A DNA stretch of 64,000 bases from Lachnospiraceae bacterium. Lineage in GTDB: Bacteria > Bacillota > Clostridia > Lachnospirales > Lachnospiraceae. The position numbers and the translations under genes were made by a program. The notes beneath the pieces are model-generated. The model made no database searches. It was given only the letters and a program-made list of their open reading frames with translations, and had not been told where the DNA came from. The stretch is taken from assembly GCA_028689655.1 (NCBI GenBank), contig JAQVCT010000002.1, forward strand, positions 1-64,000. The letters are read 5' to 3'. Shown one piece after another: positions 1 through 9,568 of the stretch (the first letter of the stretch is position 1; every line of letters begins with the position of its first letter).

Positions 1-4
1 TATA

Positions 5-33
5 ATTATACCTTTTTCTTCCACTTTTGGCAA
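5..33 (-). promoter_or_regulatory. putative sigma-A-type promoter reading off the left edge
   Basis: On the minus strand TTGCCA and TATAAT are separated by 17 bases. The promoter points out of the window, away from the truncated acyltransferase. It would suit a gene that begins just left of the window, for example a transposase whose element end has cut the acyltransferase gene. That partner is inferred, not seen. Confidence 0.5.
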
Positions 34-88
34 GGTTTTTAACCGTTTTTTCGCGTATTTTCAAGCTTTTTCAGCATTTTTATTATCT

Positions 89-775
89 TTAAAATTTTTG
101 AGTGGCACTTTCTACAGGAAGTTCAGGTTTTATTAATATCTTCTTTTTTATTCGCATACCAAAGCCTTTTTTTATGAAACAGCCTATCGAAAAATATGGT
201 ATCCCTACAAAAAGAAAATTTCTTACAATAAAGTGTGAAAACTCTCTCTTAAAAAACAAAATTGAATATTTACCCAAAAGTAAATCTCCCAATAATAACA
301 TAGGCGTCATTATATAAAGAATTTTTCTACAACTTAGTTTGTCAACAATCAACACAATTAATAACACATATAAAATTGCATTAAGGTACCAAAGATGTTC
401 TTTAAAAGGAGACTCATTAAAGAACACAAACATAATCAAATTCTTCACTTGAAACATATCTAAGAAAATGCCTAAATTACCGAGCATTATGGAATATACT
501 ACATCATACACTAGATAGAGAGCATTAGATATAAGAATTAAGAAAATGATCTTTTTAATCTGCCTATATTCTCCATTTTTCTTTAAAGTATCAGAATAGA
601 AAAATCCTGTAATAATAAAGAAAATTGGAACGGCAATTCTCGAAATTGATATAAAGTATTCTCCTACTATATTTACACTTGGAACATGAATGCAAATTAT
701 CAAAAACGTACATATAGCTTTTAGTATGTCAATTTCTGTCTGTCTATCCGTCAAAATTTTACATTTTTTCTTCAT
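89..775 (-). CDS. acyltransferase-3 family membrane protein, shortened at the C-terminus
   Basis: Likely O-acyltransferase that modifies the capsule sugar, a common last gene of such loci. The N-terminal hydrophobic stretch with the ILKAICTFLIICIHVP motif (about residues 16-31) matches the start of acyltransferase-3 proteins, where the His lies in the first membrane helix. About six hydrophobic segments are visible. The protein has 228 residues, against roughly 330-370 for the family, so about four C-terminal helices are missing. The last residues (PVESATQKF) are non-hydrophobic and look foreign. It is the most distal gene of the capsule operon, 89 bases after wzx. Probably non-functional if truncated by an insertion, but a short functional form cannot be excluded. 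Confidence 0.7.
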   Translation of the reverse strand: MKKKCKILTDRQTEIDILKAICTFLIICIHVPSVNIVGEYFISISRIAVPIFFIITGFFYSDTLKKNGEYRQIKKIIFLILISNALYLVYDVVYSIMLGNLGIFLDMFQVKNLIMFVFFNESPFKEHLWYLNAILYVLLIVLIVDKLSCRKILYIMTPMLLLGDLLLGKYSILFFKREFSHFIVRNFLFVGIPYFSIGCFIKKGFGMRIKKKILIKPELPVESATQKF

Positions 776-863
776 AACGTAAAATAAATTCCTTTCCGAA
801 TTTCAAATAATTAAACAGTAATCTATGATACATTAAAAAAATCAATCATTTCAAATGGACAAA

Positions 864-2288
864 TTACTTTTTGTTAGTATTCATATTAAATCTCTTGCAT
901 AATTTTAATAAATGTTTTCCCGTTATACACAATATAATAAACAAAAGCAAAAAAGAAACTTGAACTCTATTTCCAAATATAACATTCAAAGCTTGTATAA
1001 TCATCCCTATCAAGCAAATCAATTCTGTATATGTAAAGAAACTAATGTCGAATTCCTTCATAACAACAATCACTCTGTACATCCAAATAATAAAATAACT
1101 AAATGTTGTTGCTATAGCAGCTCCGAAAGCCTCCCATTGGGGAATCAAAAGAACATTTAACAAAATATTAGTAACCGCGCCAAAGATCGTTGAGTAAAAT
1201 AAATATTTTGTTTTTTTACTCGCTGTAAAAACACTCCCCAAAAAAGCCGCCTTATTACACAATGCGATTCCTATCATCAATATAGGGATAAATTTCCAAG
1301 CGTAAAAAAAGTTATCATTAAATACTATTTTTGAAATAGGTATACAAAAAACTATCACGAAAGATGAAAAAACTGTTACTAATGAATCAAATGTCTTATA
1401 TGTATTTACATAAAATTTCTTTGAATCTGACGTGCCAAATCCATCTACCGAAGAAAGTTGCCAAGCTGAAATAATATTATTGCAAATAGCACTTAAGATT
1501 GATGGTATTTTATATGCAGCCGAATATATTCCAACGATATCATTATTACAAAAATACGCTAATATAAATTTATCCGATGAATTGCTAATCCACCAACTGA
1601 TTGAATTTGGAATCATAGGAAATGCATAAAAATACATCTTTTTTAATAAATGAATATCTTGCCTATAATTATTCAAAAATTGAAATGATATTTGACGACG
1701 ACATATCCAAAGTAAGTAAGAAACTCCTCCTGAAAAGGAAATAATATATGCTATAAAATATCCTCTTAATCCAAAACGAAAATATGATAAAGATAATAGA
1801 CTGATAACGGTACATAACAAAGCAACAATAATATTAGATTTTGCAAATTCTATATTTTTTTCCATTCCTTTAGCAAATGAAGCAATAAAAAGAAACATTG
1901 CATTACTGATTAAATAACAGAAAAAATAAATTCCAAACGTATGAAATGCAGGGATGAATTCCAACATAAATGAAGTAATGCATGTTAACATAACAGATAA
2001 TGCGATTGTAACTATGCCACATCTAAAAATAGATTTCGGTTTTATATCTTTATCCAACATAAACCTTAATGTGAATTCCGAGACATTAATTGAAAATACA
2101 GGTATCAATAAATTAGTTAATGTGACTATTATGTCCATAGTTCCATATTCTGAGGTGGATAAAACTCTTGTATAATATGGTAGCATTAAAAATTGAAAAA
2201 TTCTAAACACCAAATTACCAATGGTAAAAATTATAATATTTTTCGTCAATTTTGTATATTTATCAGTCACTTTACAATCCATAATCAT
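864..2288 (-). CDS. wzx: Wzx-type polysaccharide flippase
   Basis: Oligosaccharide-lipid flippase of the MATE/MOP superfamily, predicted to move undecaprenyl-linked capsule repeat units across the membrane. The chain of about 474 residues is almost entirely hydrophobic helices, and the N-terminal segment GNLVFRIFQFLMLPYYTRVL is typical of the polysaccharide_synt family. I place the start at 2288, not further upstream: an ATG overlaps the upstream stop as ATGA and is preceded by AGGGAA, which implies translational coupling to the pyruvyl transferase. It is AT-rich like its neighbours in the distal part of the locus. Its presence together with a Wzy-like polymerase supports a Wzx/Wzy-dependent pathway. 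Confidence 0.9.
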   Translation of the reverse strand: MIMDCKVTDKYTKLTKNIIIFTIGNLVFRIFQFLMLPYYTRVLSTSEYGTMDIIVTLTNLLIPVFSINVSEFTLRFMLDKDIKPKSIFRCGIVTIALSVMLTCITSFMLEFIPAFHTFGIYFFCYLISNAMFLFIASFAKGMEKNIEFAKSNIIVALLCTVISLLSLSYFRFGLRGYFIAYIISFSGGVSYLLWICRRQISFQFLNNYRQDIHLLKKMYFYAFPMIPNSISWWISNSSDKFILAYFCNNDIVGIYSAAYKIPSILSAICNNIISAWQLSSVDGFGTSDSKKFYVNTYKTFDSLVTVFSSFVIVFCIPISKIVFNDNFFYAWKFIPILMIGIALCNKAAFLGSVFTASKKTKYLFYSTIFGAVTNILLNVLLIPQWEAFGAAIATTFSYFIIWMYRVIVVMKEFDISFFTYTELICLIGMIIQALNVIFGNRVQVSFLLLFIILCITGKHLLKLCKRFNMNTNKK

Positions 2289-3385
2289 AAATTCCCTACA
2301 GTAATATCTTTTAGATAACAATGTCCAATTTGTCTCTGACTTTTAATTCTTAAATCAACCTGCTCCCAAGTAGTAGCATCTAAATCATCATTATTACAAT
2401 AATTTGTAATACATCTTCCTTCTAATCTCAATTGATTTGTTAAATCTATAACACGATTATTGTAAAATCCTCTATCATCATATATAAACTCTTTATGAAA
2501 TATAATTGAAAAAGCAGTTACATGAAATGAATCAGTGACTATAAAACTAGCATTCTTAATAACTCCAAGAAATTTTTCAGGCGATATTCCCACCATATGT
2601 TTTATTAATGGAAATCGATAAAATCTATCTTCATTAGCCATATATAAAATCTTCAGTTTCTTTTCTTTTGAAATTTTCACAACCAGATTGTATGTTAATT
2701 TATTTGGTTTTCCGTTAACAAAGAAAAGTAAATACTTACGTTTATAAATAAAATCCTCAGCAATTTCAATCCACATATTTGAATCCAGTAAAAAAACAGG
2801 ATCTATATTCTGTGTAATATTTAATATTCCCTTCCGTTTCATCCAATCAACTGTACTCTTTTCACGAATTGATATTTGTTGAAATTTTTTTAGTAATTCA
2901 AGACAATCAGTTTTCGAATTTATTACTTCTTCATTTCCAACACTGGCTGCATAAGAATATTTTTTACTGTCGTCACAAACAAAATCTAAAAAATACGTAA
3001 TATCATTATCTGTCAGATTTAAATTCCATACTTGATCTGACCCTACAACAAACAAATCATATTCACTATTAAGTTTTTGCATATCTTCTGTAAGAAATAA
3101 TTTACCGGAAAAATTCACTTTTAATTTTTTTTCGCGAAATTCATCAAATATTCTTTGTCTTTTATTAAATGCTCTCGCATTTAATCCCCACATTATAAAA
3201 CCTATAAAATTCTTATGAAGCAAAAAAAAACGTTTCGCTGATGCACGATTTTCTATATTACTATTAATATAATTAATAACATCACAATCTGCATATTTAT
3301 TGAACGTGCTTCTTAAAGCATAACATTGTAAAACAGCACCATAATTATTTGCAGTATGAAAGGTCAAAATTCCAACTCTTTTCAT
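2285..3385 (-). CDS. polysaccharide pyruvyl transferase family protein
   Basis: Member of the PS_pyruv_trans family, expected to add a pyruvate ketal from PEP to a sugar of the repeat unit, or to act as a related capsule-modifying transferase. It starts with the family hallmark GILTFHTANNYGAVLQCYAL (residues 4-23). A central VVGSDQVWN motif and a later VTDSFHVTAFSII segment also fit the family. I choose the ATG at 3385 because GGAG lies six bases upstream; an in-frame ATG at 3397 is weaker. Length (366 residues) is normal. It overlaps wzx by four bases. The acceptor sugar cannot be read from sequence. Confidence 0.87.
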   Translation of the reverse strand: MKRVGILTFHTANNYGAVLQCYALRSTFNKYADCDVINYINSNIENRASAKRFFLLHKNFIGFIMWGLNARAFNKRQRIFDEFREKKLKVNFSGKLFLTEDMQKLNSEYDLFVVGSDQVWNLNLTDNDITYFLDFVCDDSKKYSYAASVGNEEVINSKTDCLELLKKFQQISIREKSTVDWMKRKGILNITQNIDPVFLLDSNMWIEIAEDFIYKRKYLLFFVNGKPNKLTYNLVVKISKEKKLKILYMANEDRFYRFPLIKHMVGISPEKFLGVIKNASFIVTDSFHVTAFSIIFHKEFIYDDRGFYNNRVIDLTNQLRLEGRCITNYCNNDDLDATTWEQVDLRIKSQRQIGHCYLKDITVGNL

Positions 3386-3453
3386 TCTAATCTCCATTTT
3401 CTCTCAATTATCTATAACTATTGCAGCCAATACATATTAGCACTGCTTTGACA

Positions 3454-4728
3454 TTACTCATATTCCATCTTCGAATATGCCAATCCACACGAAAGTGCAT
3501 AAAATATGAAAGTAAAATCATATAACGGATTACCTGTCAAACTGTATAATAAATAGAACACTTGTATTCCCAAACATAAAATATTTATTTTATCTTTATT
3601 ACTAATAATTTGTTTTTTTTCACTAATCCTTACTTTCCGTACAGAACACATAAAAGCCTGATATATGGTTGTAATATAAATAATAATTCCAAATATTCCT
3701 GTTTCACATAGAATTTGAATATATACATTGTGTACATCTGTATATAAGAAATTCCGATTTATGTTTAAATACGGGAATAGTTCCTTAGAAAAAACATATC
3801 TATATTTTAACCATCCTATTCCCAAAAATGGATGGGAATAAAATTGTTCTAATGCAAGTTTCCAAAATTGAAATCTCAGACTACTTATATCATTTGTATT
3901 TGTAAATCGCCCCATCATATAACTCAGACCTGGTAAAATCTTTACTAGATATTCAAAACTAATCAAAAAAAATGTTCCTATCATAGTGAGAAAAATAATT
4001 TTCTGAAAGCTTTTCCCTCTATTAATAAATAGGTATAAAATTAGAAGTACCATAACAACAAACAGTAACGGACCACGTTTTGCAGATAAGATTAATGCAA
4101 AGAGAAACACTAATGCTCTCACAAGTCTTATTATATTTTTCTTGTAATTCTCTCTCTTATTTTGAAGAATAAGAATAGTTCCATCATACAATATACCCAT
4201 AGAACAAACTATTCCTTGCCAAGATGTATGAGGCATTAATCCAGCACGATATCCATAATTTCCACCGTCTGTATTTGCAACAAACCCGTCATATATCGAA
4301 AAAATGACTGAATACAATGATGGATAAAAGTAACATAAAACTGCTACAATTGCACTCAATAAGGATAAATACATTGCAAAACGAAAAAAATATAGCACGA
4401 AATCCGTATGCTTTTCTGCAAATACCATTATGAATAGAAAATACGCAAAATAAAAAAATGTACCAAAATCAGAATACAAAAGAAACCCGTTATGATACAG
4501 AGCAAATAATAAAATAATCCACCAGCCAATCCCCTTTCGTGAAAAAGAAATTGTCTTTTCTTTAAAAATAATTAAAATAACTATAATAGTTGATATTATA
4601 AGAAAAAAGAAACTTATCCCCTTTCCTATCGCATGCTCAAAAAAGGAACTATAAATAATGTATAATGCCAAAAAGAAAGCTGCAATTTTCATCTGTAGTA
4701 TATCTATATTTTTCTTGTTAGTATACAT
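3454..4728 (-). CDS. wzy: O-antigen ligase/polymerase-like (Wzy) membrane protein
   Basis: Probable capsule repeat-unit polymerase. The 424 residues form about 11-12 membrane segments with one large extracytoplasmic loop around residues 290-330, where SHPFLGIGWLKYRY and DVHNVYIQILCETGIFG resemble the Wzy_C/O-antigen ligase signature (a His in a loop followed by a G-rich helix start). Polymerases of this type are very divergent, so the call rests on topology, this loop and position between a glycosyltransferase and pyruvyl transferase/flippase. Composition is strongly AT-rich, as in other serotype-specific genes. Confidence 0.83.
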   Translation of the reverse strand: MYTNKKNIDILQMKIAAFFLALYIIYSSFFEHAIGKGISFFFLIISTIIVILIIFKEKTISFSRKGIGWWIILLFALYHNGFLLYSDFGTFFYFAYFLFIMVFAEKHTDFVLYFFRFAMYLSLLSAIVAVLCYFYPSLYSVIFSIYDGFVANTDGGNYGYRAGLMPHTSWQGIVCSMGILYDGTILILQNKRENYKKNIIRLVRALVFLFALILSAKRGPLLFVVMVLLILYLFINRGKSFQKIIFLTMIGTFFLISFEYLVKILPGLSYMMGRFTNTNDISSLRFQFWKLALEQFYSHPFLGIGWLKYRYVFSKELFPYLNINRNFLYTDVHNVYIQILCETGIFGIIIYITTIYQAFMCSVRKVRISEKKQIISNKDKINILCLGIQVFYLLYSLTGNPLYDFTFIFYALSCGLAYSKMEYE

Positions 4729-4746
4729 GTGTCTTATCTGTCCTAT

Positions 4747-5955
4747 CTATGTAAATATTGCAAAAAACGCTTGATAGAAATTGTCTAAATCAAACTTTTT
4801 TGCAACGTTTTTAATTTGATTGCATTCAAAATTGTACTCATCTATATCCTCATCAAGAATATCACACAACTTCTCTTCTATTTGAATTTCCATCTTTTTA
4901 TCCACACAAATATACCTTGCATAATCTCTCACGTATTCTGGTATTCCACCCTGCTTTGTTGTAATTATTGGTGTGCCACATGCTAAACTTTCTATCATCA
5001 CCAAACCAGCGGGCTCTTCCCATTTTGATGGTAAAACACTTACATATGCCATTTTGTAATATAATGGTATATCCTTATAGTCTACATATCCTGTAAATTC
5101 TATATCCCCTTCTTTTGCTTCATTGTATACTTGCAATTCATATTTTGAATGAACATTCTTTTGATAAAATACAGATCCAACAATCAACAGCTTAACATCA
5201 TCTCGGTTAAGCCTTTTAAATGCCCTTATTACCTCTAATAATCCCTTCTGTTCATCTATTCTTCCAACAAATAAAATTATTTTTTTGTTCTTACTATTAT
5301 ATCTATTCTTCAATGCATCTAATTTAGCCATATCTACATTCTTATTGGAAAATCTTTCAATATCAATTGCATTCATTAACACAATCTGTCTATCACAACC
5401 ATCTCGTAGCTGTATGTTGCTATCCCTCAAATAGGAACTTACTGAAATCACACCATCCAATTCATTCACTATTTTTGTTAACCATTTATATTGATGTTCA
5501 ATATTGTTATGCGCATGAAAATATATTCTGTTTTTCCTCTTCTTTATTCCAAATAATGCATGTAAAAGAAGCATGCTGTGTTCAATAACTATTATTCCCT
5601 CATCTTCATTTTTTACAATTTTTTTAATTATCTTATGTGTATGTATGATAATTAAAAATCTTTGAATTAAATTTTTTAACAAAATAGTATTGCATTTTAA
5701 AAAACCATTTGAAATTTTCCAAATCAATTTATCAATTATTTTCGTAATACGCCCTATTTTTATATAATTGAAACCCGTATAAGTATATTGCTTCGCTACA
5801 CTCTGCGCATCACTATCATAAATACTATAAATTTCCATCTCAGCTTTTCTATACTTTTCATTCGAAATAGCCAAAGCCATTATCAGATTCTCAACTCCTC
5901 CACCTCTTACTGCTGGTAAAGGTGCTGAACCAGATGTGAAAAAATATATTTTCAT
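4747..5955 (-). CDS. glycosyltransferase family 4 protein
   Basis: Retaining GT-B glycosyltransferase that would add one sugar of the capsule repeat unit at the cytoplasmic membrane face. The N-terminus has the GGGVENLI loop (about residues 18-25) seen in GT4 enzymes. The C-terminal Rossmann domain starts near KKIILFVGRIDEQKGL, and the EX7E nucleotide-sugar motif is visible in EEPAGLVMIE near residue 312. Length of 402 residues is normal. It lies 18 bases before the Wzy-like gene and belongs to the same operon. Donor and acceptor are unknown. Confidence 0.92.
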   Translation of the reverse strand: MKIYFFTSGSAPLPAVRGGGVENLIMALAISNEKYRKAEMEIYSIYDSDAQSVAKQYTYTGFNYIKIGRITKIIDKLIWKISNGFLKCNTILLKNLIQRFLIIIHTHKIIKKIVKNEDEGIIVIEHSMLLLHALFGIKKRKNRIYFHAHNNIEHQYKWLTKIVNELDGVISVSSYLRDSNIQLRDGCDRQIVLMNAIDIERFSNKNVDMAKLDALKNRYNSKNKKIILFVGRIDEQKGLLEVIRAFKRLNRDDVKLLIVGSVFYQKNVHSKYELQVYNEAKEGDIEFTGYVDYKDIPLYYKMAYVSVLPSKWEEPAGLVMIESLACGTPIITTKQGGIPEYVRDYARYICVDKKMEIQIEEKLCDILDEDIDEYNFECNQIKNVAKKFDLDNFYQAFFAIFT

Positions 5956-5994
5956 TTAATATCAACCTCTATCACCTAATTTATACAAAAATTC

Positions 5995-7032
5995 CTATCT
6001 CGTACTATTTATCGAATCAAAGGCACTGATTGACCTAATTCGACCAACCCTTAATTTCAAACGCAACATAAATTTTCCATTATTCATTGCCCTTAAACCA
6101 TTTCTGACAAATTCCATAATATACTCTATATTCTTCTCTATTCCATCAACTGCATAATCATGATTTAGTATGAATTTTTCATTCACATCTTCTGAAAAAG
6201 GTACAAATTCTTTATAAGTAATACAATATTTCTTAGAAGTTAAGCAACTCTCTGCATTAGTTGGATGTTTTCGCATAAAATGAATATAAGATACTTCTTG
6301 TCTCTCAACCATGCCATTTAATTCACTGATATAATATCTATATGCTTGTCCATTTTCTATTCCAAATATCTGATGTTTATTATTACTAACCACCACTTCA
6401 CCATCAACTGTATCTTCATCCATGCATACGAACATTCGATAATGAGGATCTATATCAGCACAAATCACCTTATTGTATACTGGTATTCCTTTCGTACGAT
6501 AAATTCTGGTTATTCCAGTATGTTCATCAAATCCCATACAATCTCTATTTAAAAAAACTGTATGATAACCATACATACCAAATGGTTCTTTATATAAATT
6601 GTTATTTACATCATTATTCCTGTACAATGACAAATGACCTACTTCAAATATTCTGTCGAAGTTATCTAAAATATTATCATCAATGAAATGTGCTAAATGA
6701 CCAAAAATCAAATCCACATCACAATGTCCCCAAAAATCATAATTGCTCACTACATCTTGAAACGCTAACCCGTATAATACCTTATAATCACATAATTTAT
6801 ATGCATTATCTAATTTACATTCGAACCCCAGTACTTTTGAAAATTTATTTTTCAAATCTGCTAATGTTGTACTAATTATTTTTAAATTATTTGGAAGATC
6901 ACAATTCACTGATTGATCCGTATACATCACAAAATCAAAATCACCGTTATATCCACAAGATTGTATCCATAATGTAATCCATTCAGGAAAACTTCCAATA
7001 TAACATGTGATAATAACCACTCTATTCTTCAT
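5995..7032 (-). CDS. DUF6625-like putative glycosyltransferase
   Basis: Predicted GT-A-fold glycosyltransferase of the DUF6625 type. Visible features are an N-terminal Rossmann-like strand (VVIITCYIGSFPEW), an aromatic-rich donor region, and a DxD-like motif in GHCDVDLIFG near residue 107, expected to bind metal and the nucleotide sugar. The start is the ATG at 7032, which shares a base with the upstream stop (TGATG); the in-frame GTG just before it is less likely. This tight overlap implies co-translation with the DUF4422 gene. The specific linkage formed is unknown. Confidence 0.8.
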   Translation of the reverse strand: MKNRVVIITCYIGSFPEWITLWIQSCGYNGDFDFVMYTDQSVNCDLPNNLKIISTTLADLKNKFSKVLGFECKLDNAYKLCDYKVLYGLAFQDVVSNYDFWGHCDVDLIFGHLAHFIDDNILDNFDRIFEVGHLSLYRNNDVNNNLYKEPFGMYGYHTVFLNRDCMGFDEHTGITRIYRTKGIPVYNKVICADIDPHYRMFVCMDEDTVDGEVVVSNNKHQIFGIENGQAYRYYISELNGMVERQEVSYIHFMRKHPTNAESCLTSKKYCITYKEFVPFSEDVNEKFILNHDYAVDGIEKNIEYIMEFVRNGLRAMNNGKFMLRLKLRVGRIRSISAFDSINSTR

Positions 7033-7805
7033 CACTTTTTAACCTTCCTCATAAGAAAACTTCCTCCCTTTATGAACCAGTTTTGCTTCTCCATAAACAT
7101 AACATCAACTTCTTTATAGTTAATTCCATTCTTTTTCATCCAAACATCAAGCATAAATTCTCCGTAATATGCCACTGCTCTAGTTTGCATTCGATCATAA
7201 TCCGTAACATCAATTTTCTTGTCTGCTTCTAATATAATTGTAAACAACCATTCGCAATATTTATCAAATAGTTCTTTTTTCATGATAAACATATTAAACA
7301 TATGTGCTGAAGTACCATTCATTACATTTTTAAAGGAATCATAATAGTCAGGTGTTTTTTTCTTAATTACTTCTTCTAATACTCTATAATCCTTTTCAAA
7401 TGTATACGGTAAATGAAGAAAATGTGATTCCATTGTCTCAATGTAATATTTTCTTTTATTAGGTACTATCACATCTACTTTTTTAAGAATTGACTCTATT
7501 TCTTTCTCTGTAGCCACAAGGCTAAATTTGTCTTTCGTGAACAATCTTTTTAAGGCACTGGAACATGTGAAATGTCTCCTGTAATGCACTAATCCAATAT
7601 AGTCCGCTTCTATATTTTTCCATGCCCAATAGATACCAGTCAGTTCGCACAATCGTGAGTTCTGATTTGATATATTGTCCCCAGTATCATCTCCTGTAAA
7701 TCCAATATCAGGCTTGCCTACTTTTCCAACATGAATTGGAATATAAATTTTGTCTTCCGGCATTCTATACTTCTTATGTGTAGCCACGATTACTTTAATA
7801 TTCAT
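7032..7805 (-). CDS. DUF4422 family glycosyltransferase
   Basis: Matches DUF4422 proteins, a family common in capsule loci and treated as glycosyltransferases. The N-terminus IKVIVATHKKYRMP and the NSRLCELTGIYWAWKN segment (about residues 49-64), followed by the GLVHYRRHF motif, are the family hallmarks. At 257 residues it is of normal length. It is the first gene of the AT-rich serotype block, 38 bases after galE. UDP-galactofuranose or UDP-galactose could be the donor given galE upstream, but that is inference. Confidence 0.87.
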   Translation of the reverse strand: MNIKVIVATHKKYRMPEDKIYIPIHVGKVGKPDIGFTGDDTGDNISNQNSRLCELTGIYWAWKNIEADYIGLVHYRRHFTCSSALKRLFTKDKFSLVATEKEIESILKKVDVIVPNKRKYYIETMESHFLHLPYTFEKDYRVLEEVIKKKTPDYYDSFKNVMNGTSAHMFNMFIMKKELFDKYCEWLFTIILEADKKIDVTDYDRMQTRAVAYYGEFMLDVWMKKNGINYKEVDVMFMEKQNWFIKGGSFLMRKVKK

Positions 7806-7843
7806 TTTACAATTTTATCCTCTATTCCATTAATTCAAATGTA

Positions 7844-8818
7844 TCAGTATTCTGTATTCTCATGCCACTTCCATGCATGCGCCACGATTGAATCTATATC
7901 CGCATATATCGGTTTCCACCCAAGTACTTTTTGTGCTTTTGCACTGCTTCCCACTAATTTTGCCGGATCTCCATCGCGTCTATCAGTGACTACAACCTTA
8001 AACTCTTTACCCGTTATTTTTTTCACAGACTCAATAACTTCTAACACTGAACTTCCATTTTCGTTTCCCAGGTTAAAGAAATCACTTTCTCCACCATTTT
8101 GCAGATATTTGAGAGCCAGCAGATGAGCGGTTGCCAGGTCATATACATGTACATAATCCCGTACACAGCTTCCATCCGGCGTATTATAATTATTTCCAAA
8201 TACTTTGATATCTGCTCTTTTTCCACTTGCGGCATCCAGTACCAGCGGTATAATATGTGTTTCTGGATTATGACTCTCCCCTATCTCACCTTCCGGATCA
8301 GCACCTGCTGCATTGAAGTAACGAAGTACTACGAATTGCAGTCCATAGGCATTGTGATAGTCTTTAAATATTCTTTCCATCATCAGCTTTGTTGCGCCGT
8401 ATGGATTGATTGGGTTCTGTGGCATATCTTCTGTGATTGGGACTTTCTCAGGTTCTCCATAAGTTGCACAGGTAGAGGAAAATATAATCTTATTGCAATT
8501 ATATTTTTTCATCACATGAAGCAGATTCAGAGTGTTTGCCACATTGTTATAATAGTATTTTTCCGGTTCCTGGACACTCTCTCCCACATAGGCAAAGGCT
8601 GCAAAATGGAAAACCGCCTCTATTTCATACTTTTTAAAAACGTTTTCTATATCCTCAATATTCTTCAAGTCTCCCGGTATGAAATTTCCCCATTTAACTG
8701 CTTCACGATGACCATACACCAGATTGTCAAATACGATTGTTTCATAGCCTTCCTTATGTAATTGCTTATTGATATGAGAACCTATGTATCCTGCCCCACC
8801 ACATACTAATATTGCCAT
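7844..8818 (-). CDS. galE: UDP-glucose 4-epimerase
   Basis: Interconverts UDP-glucose and UDP-galactose, supplying UDP-galactose (or the GalNAc equivalent) to the capsule pathway. The extended SDR architecture is clear: NAD-binding GGAGYIGSH at residues 6-14, the FAAFAYVGESV segment, the catalytic SSTCATYGEPE stretch, and YxxxK as YGATK near residue 144. Length of 324 residues is typical. A good ribosome site (AGAGGAAAA) precedes the ATG. It sits between the priming transferase and the first glycosyltransferase. Together with the kinase-nucleotidyltransferase fusion two genes upstream, it could form a short route from a free sugar to UDP-galactose. Confidence 0.95.
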   Translation of the reverse strand: MAILVCGGAGYIGSHINKQLHKEGYETIVFDNLVYGHREAVKWGNFIPGDLKNIEDIENVFKKYEIEAVFHFAAFAYVGESVQEPEKYYYNNVANTLNLLHVMKKYNCNKIIFSSTCATYGEPEKVPITEDMPQNPINPYGATKLMMERIFKDYHNAYGLQFVVLRYFNAAGADPEGEIGESHNPETHIIPLVLDAASGKRADIKVFGNNYNTPDGSCVRDYVHVYDLATAHLLALKYLQNGGESDFFNLGNENGSSVLEVIESVKKITGKEFKVVVTDRRDGDPAKLVGSSAKAQKVLGWKPIYADIDSIVAHAWKWHENTEY

Positions 8819-8883
8819 TTTTATTTTCCTCTTTGCTTAGTGAATTGAAATAAACGTATCCTCTCAGTGCTTGGGAATACTTC

Positions 8884-9531
8884 TTAATAAGCTCCATCTC
8901 CCACTATTACACTGATTATTGTTTTAATGATTATCTTTATATCCGTCCATAGGCTTGCTTCTCTTATATACTTCAGATCAAGTTCTACCCATCTGTCAAA
9001 AGGAATCGTATCCCTTCCCATACACTGCCAATAGCAGGTAAGTCCCGGCTTTACCAGATATCGCTGCATCTGATACGCATTACATTTCTCTGTTTCATAG
9101 GTAGGCAGTGGTCTGGGACCAACGATACTCATGTCACCTTTTATGATGTTTATTAGCTGTGGCAGTTCATCTATGCTGGTACGTCTTAGGAATTTTCCTA
9201 CCCGGGTAATTCTGGGATCATCATGCATCTTGAATGCCGGTCCATCCAGTTCGTTTTTATCCAGCATATCAAAGTGCATCTGCTGCGCATTCTGACACAT
9301 GGTTCTGAGCTTATACATGCGAAAGACCTTACCATTCAGACCATTCCTATCCTGATAGAAGAACACTGGTCCTCCGTCCTCCAGCTTAATGGCAATAGAA
9401 ACCGGAATCATGATGATCATTGCAGCCACCAGTGCCATTGACGATAGCACAATATCAAAAAAACGTTTCCAGAATCTGTACGCCATACGCTTATCTGTAG
9501 TTTCCTGGATATAATTAACTTCTGTATCCAT
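8884..9531 (-). CDS. undecaprenyl-phosphate sugar phosphotransferase (priming transferase)
   Basis: Starts the capsule repeat by moving a sugar-1-phosphate from a UDP-sugar to undecaprenyl phosphate. The minimal bacterial sugar transferase core is present: a membrane helix at about residues 20-42, then FRMYKLRTM, FLRRTSIDELPQL and SIVGPRP motifs, all typical of the WbaP/CpsE/PglC superfamily. It lacks the long N-terminal multi-helix domain of large WbaP proteins. The open frame extends upstream into the previous gene, but AAGGAG lies nine bases before the ATG at 9531, which I take as the start. It is encoded right after the kinase-nucleotidyltransferase fusion. Confidence 0.9.
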   Translation of the reverse strand: MDTEVNYIQETTDKRMAYRFWKRFFDIVLSSMALVAAMIIMIPVSIAIKLEDGGPVFFYQDRNGLNGKVFRMYKLRTMCQNAQQMHFDMLDKNELDGPAFKMHDDPRITRVGKFLRRTSIDELPQLINIIKGDMSIVGPRPLPTYETEKCNAYQMQRYLVKPGLTCYWQCMGRDTIPFDRWVELDLKYIREASLWTDIKIIIKTIISVIVGDGAY

Positions 9532-9568
9532 CAGCATATTCTCCTTCGCATTATCCATTAAACCCGGT

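Noticed and set aside
8099-8761. 220-codon plus-strand frame
   Set aside because: It is antisense to galE, which has all its motifs on the minus strand.
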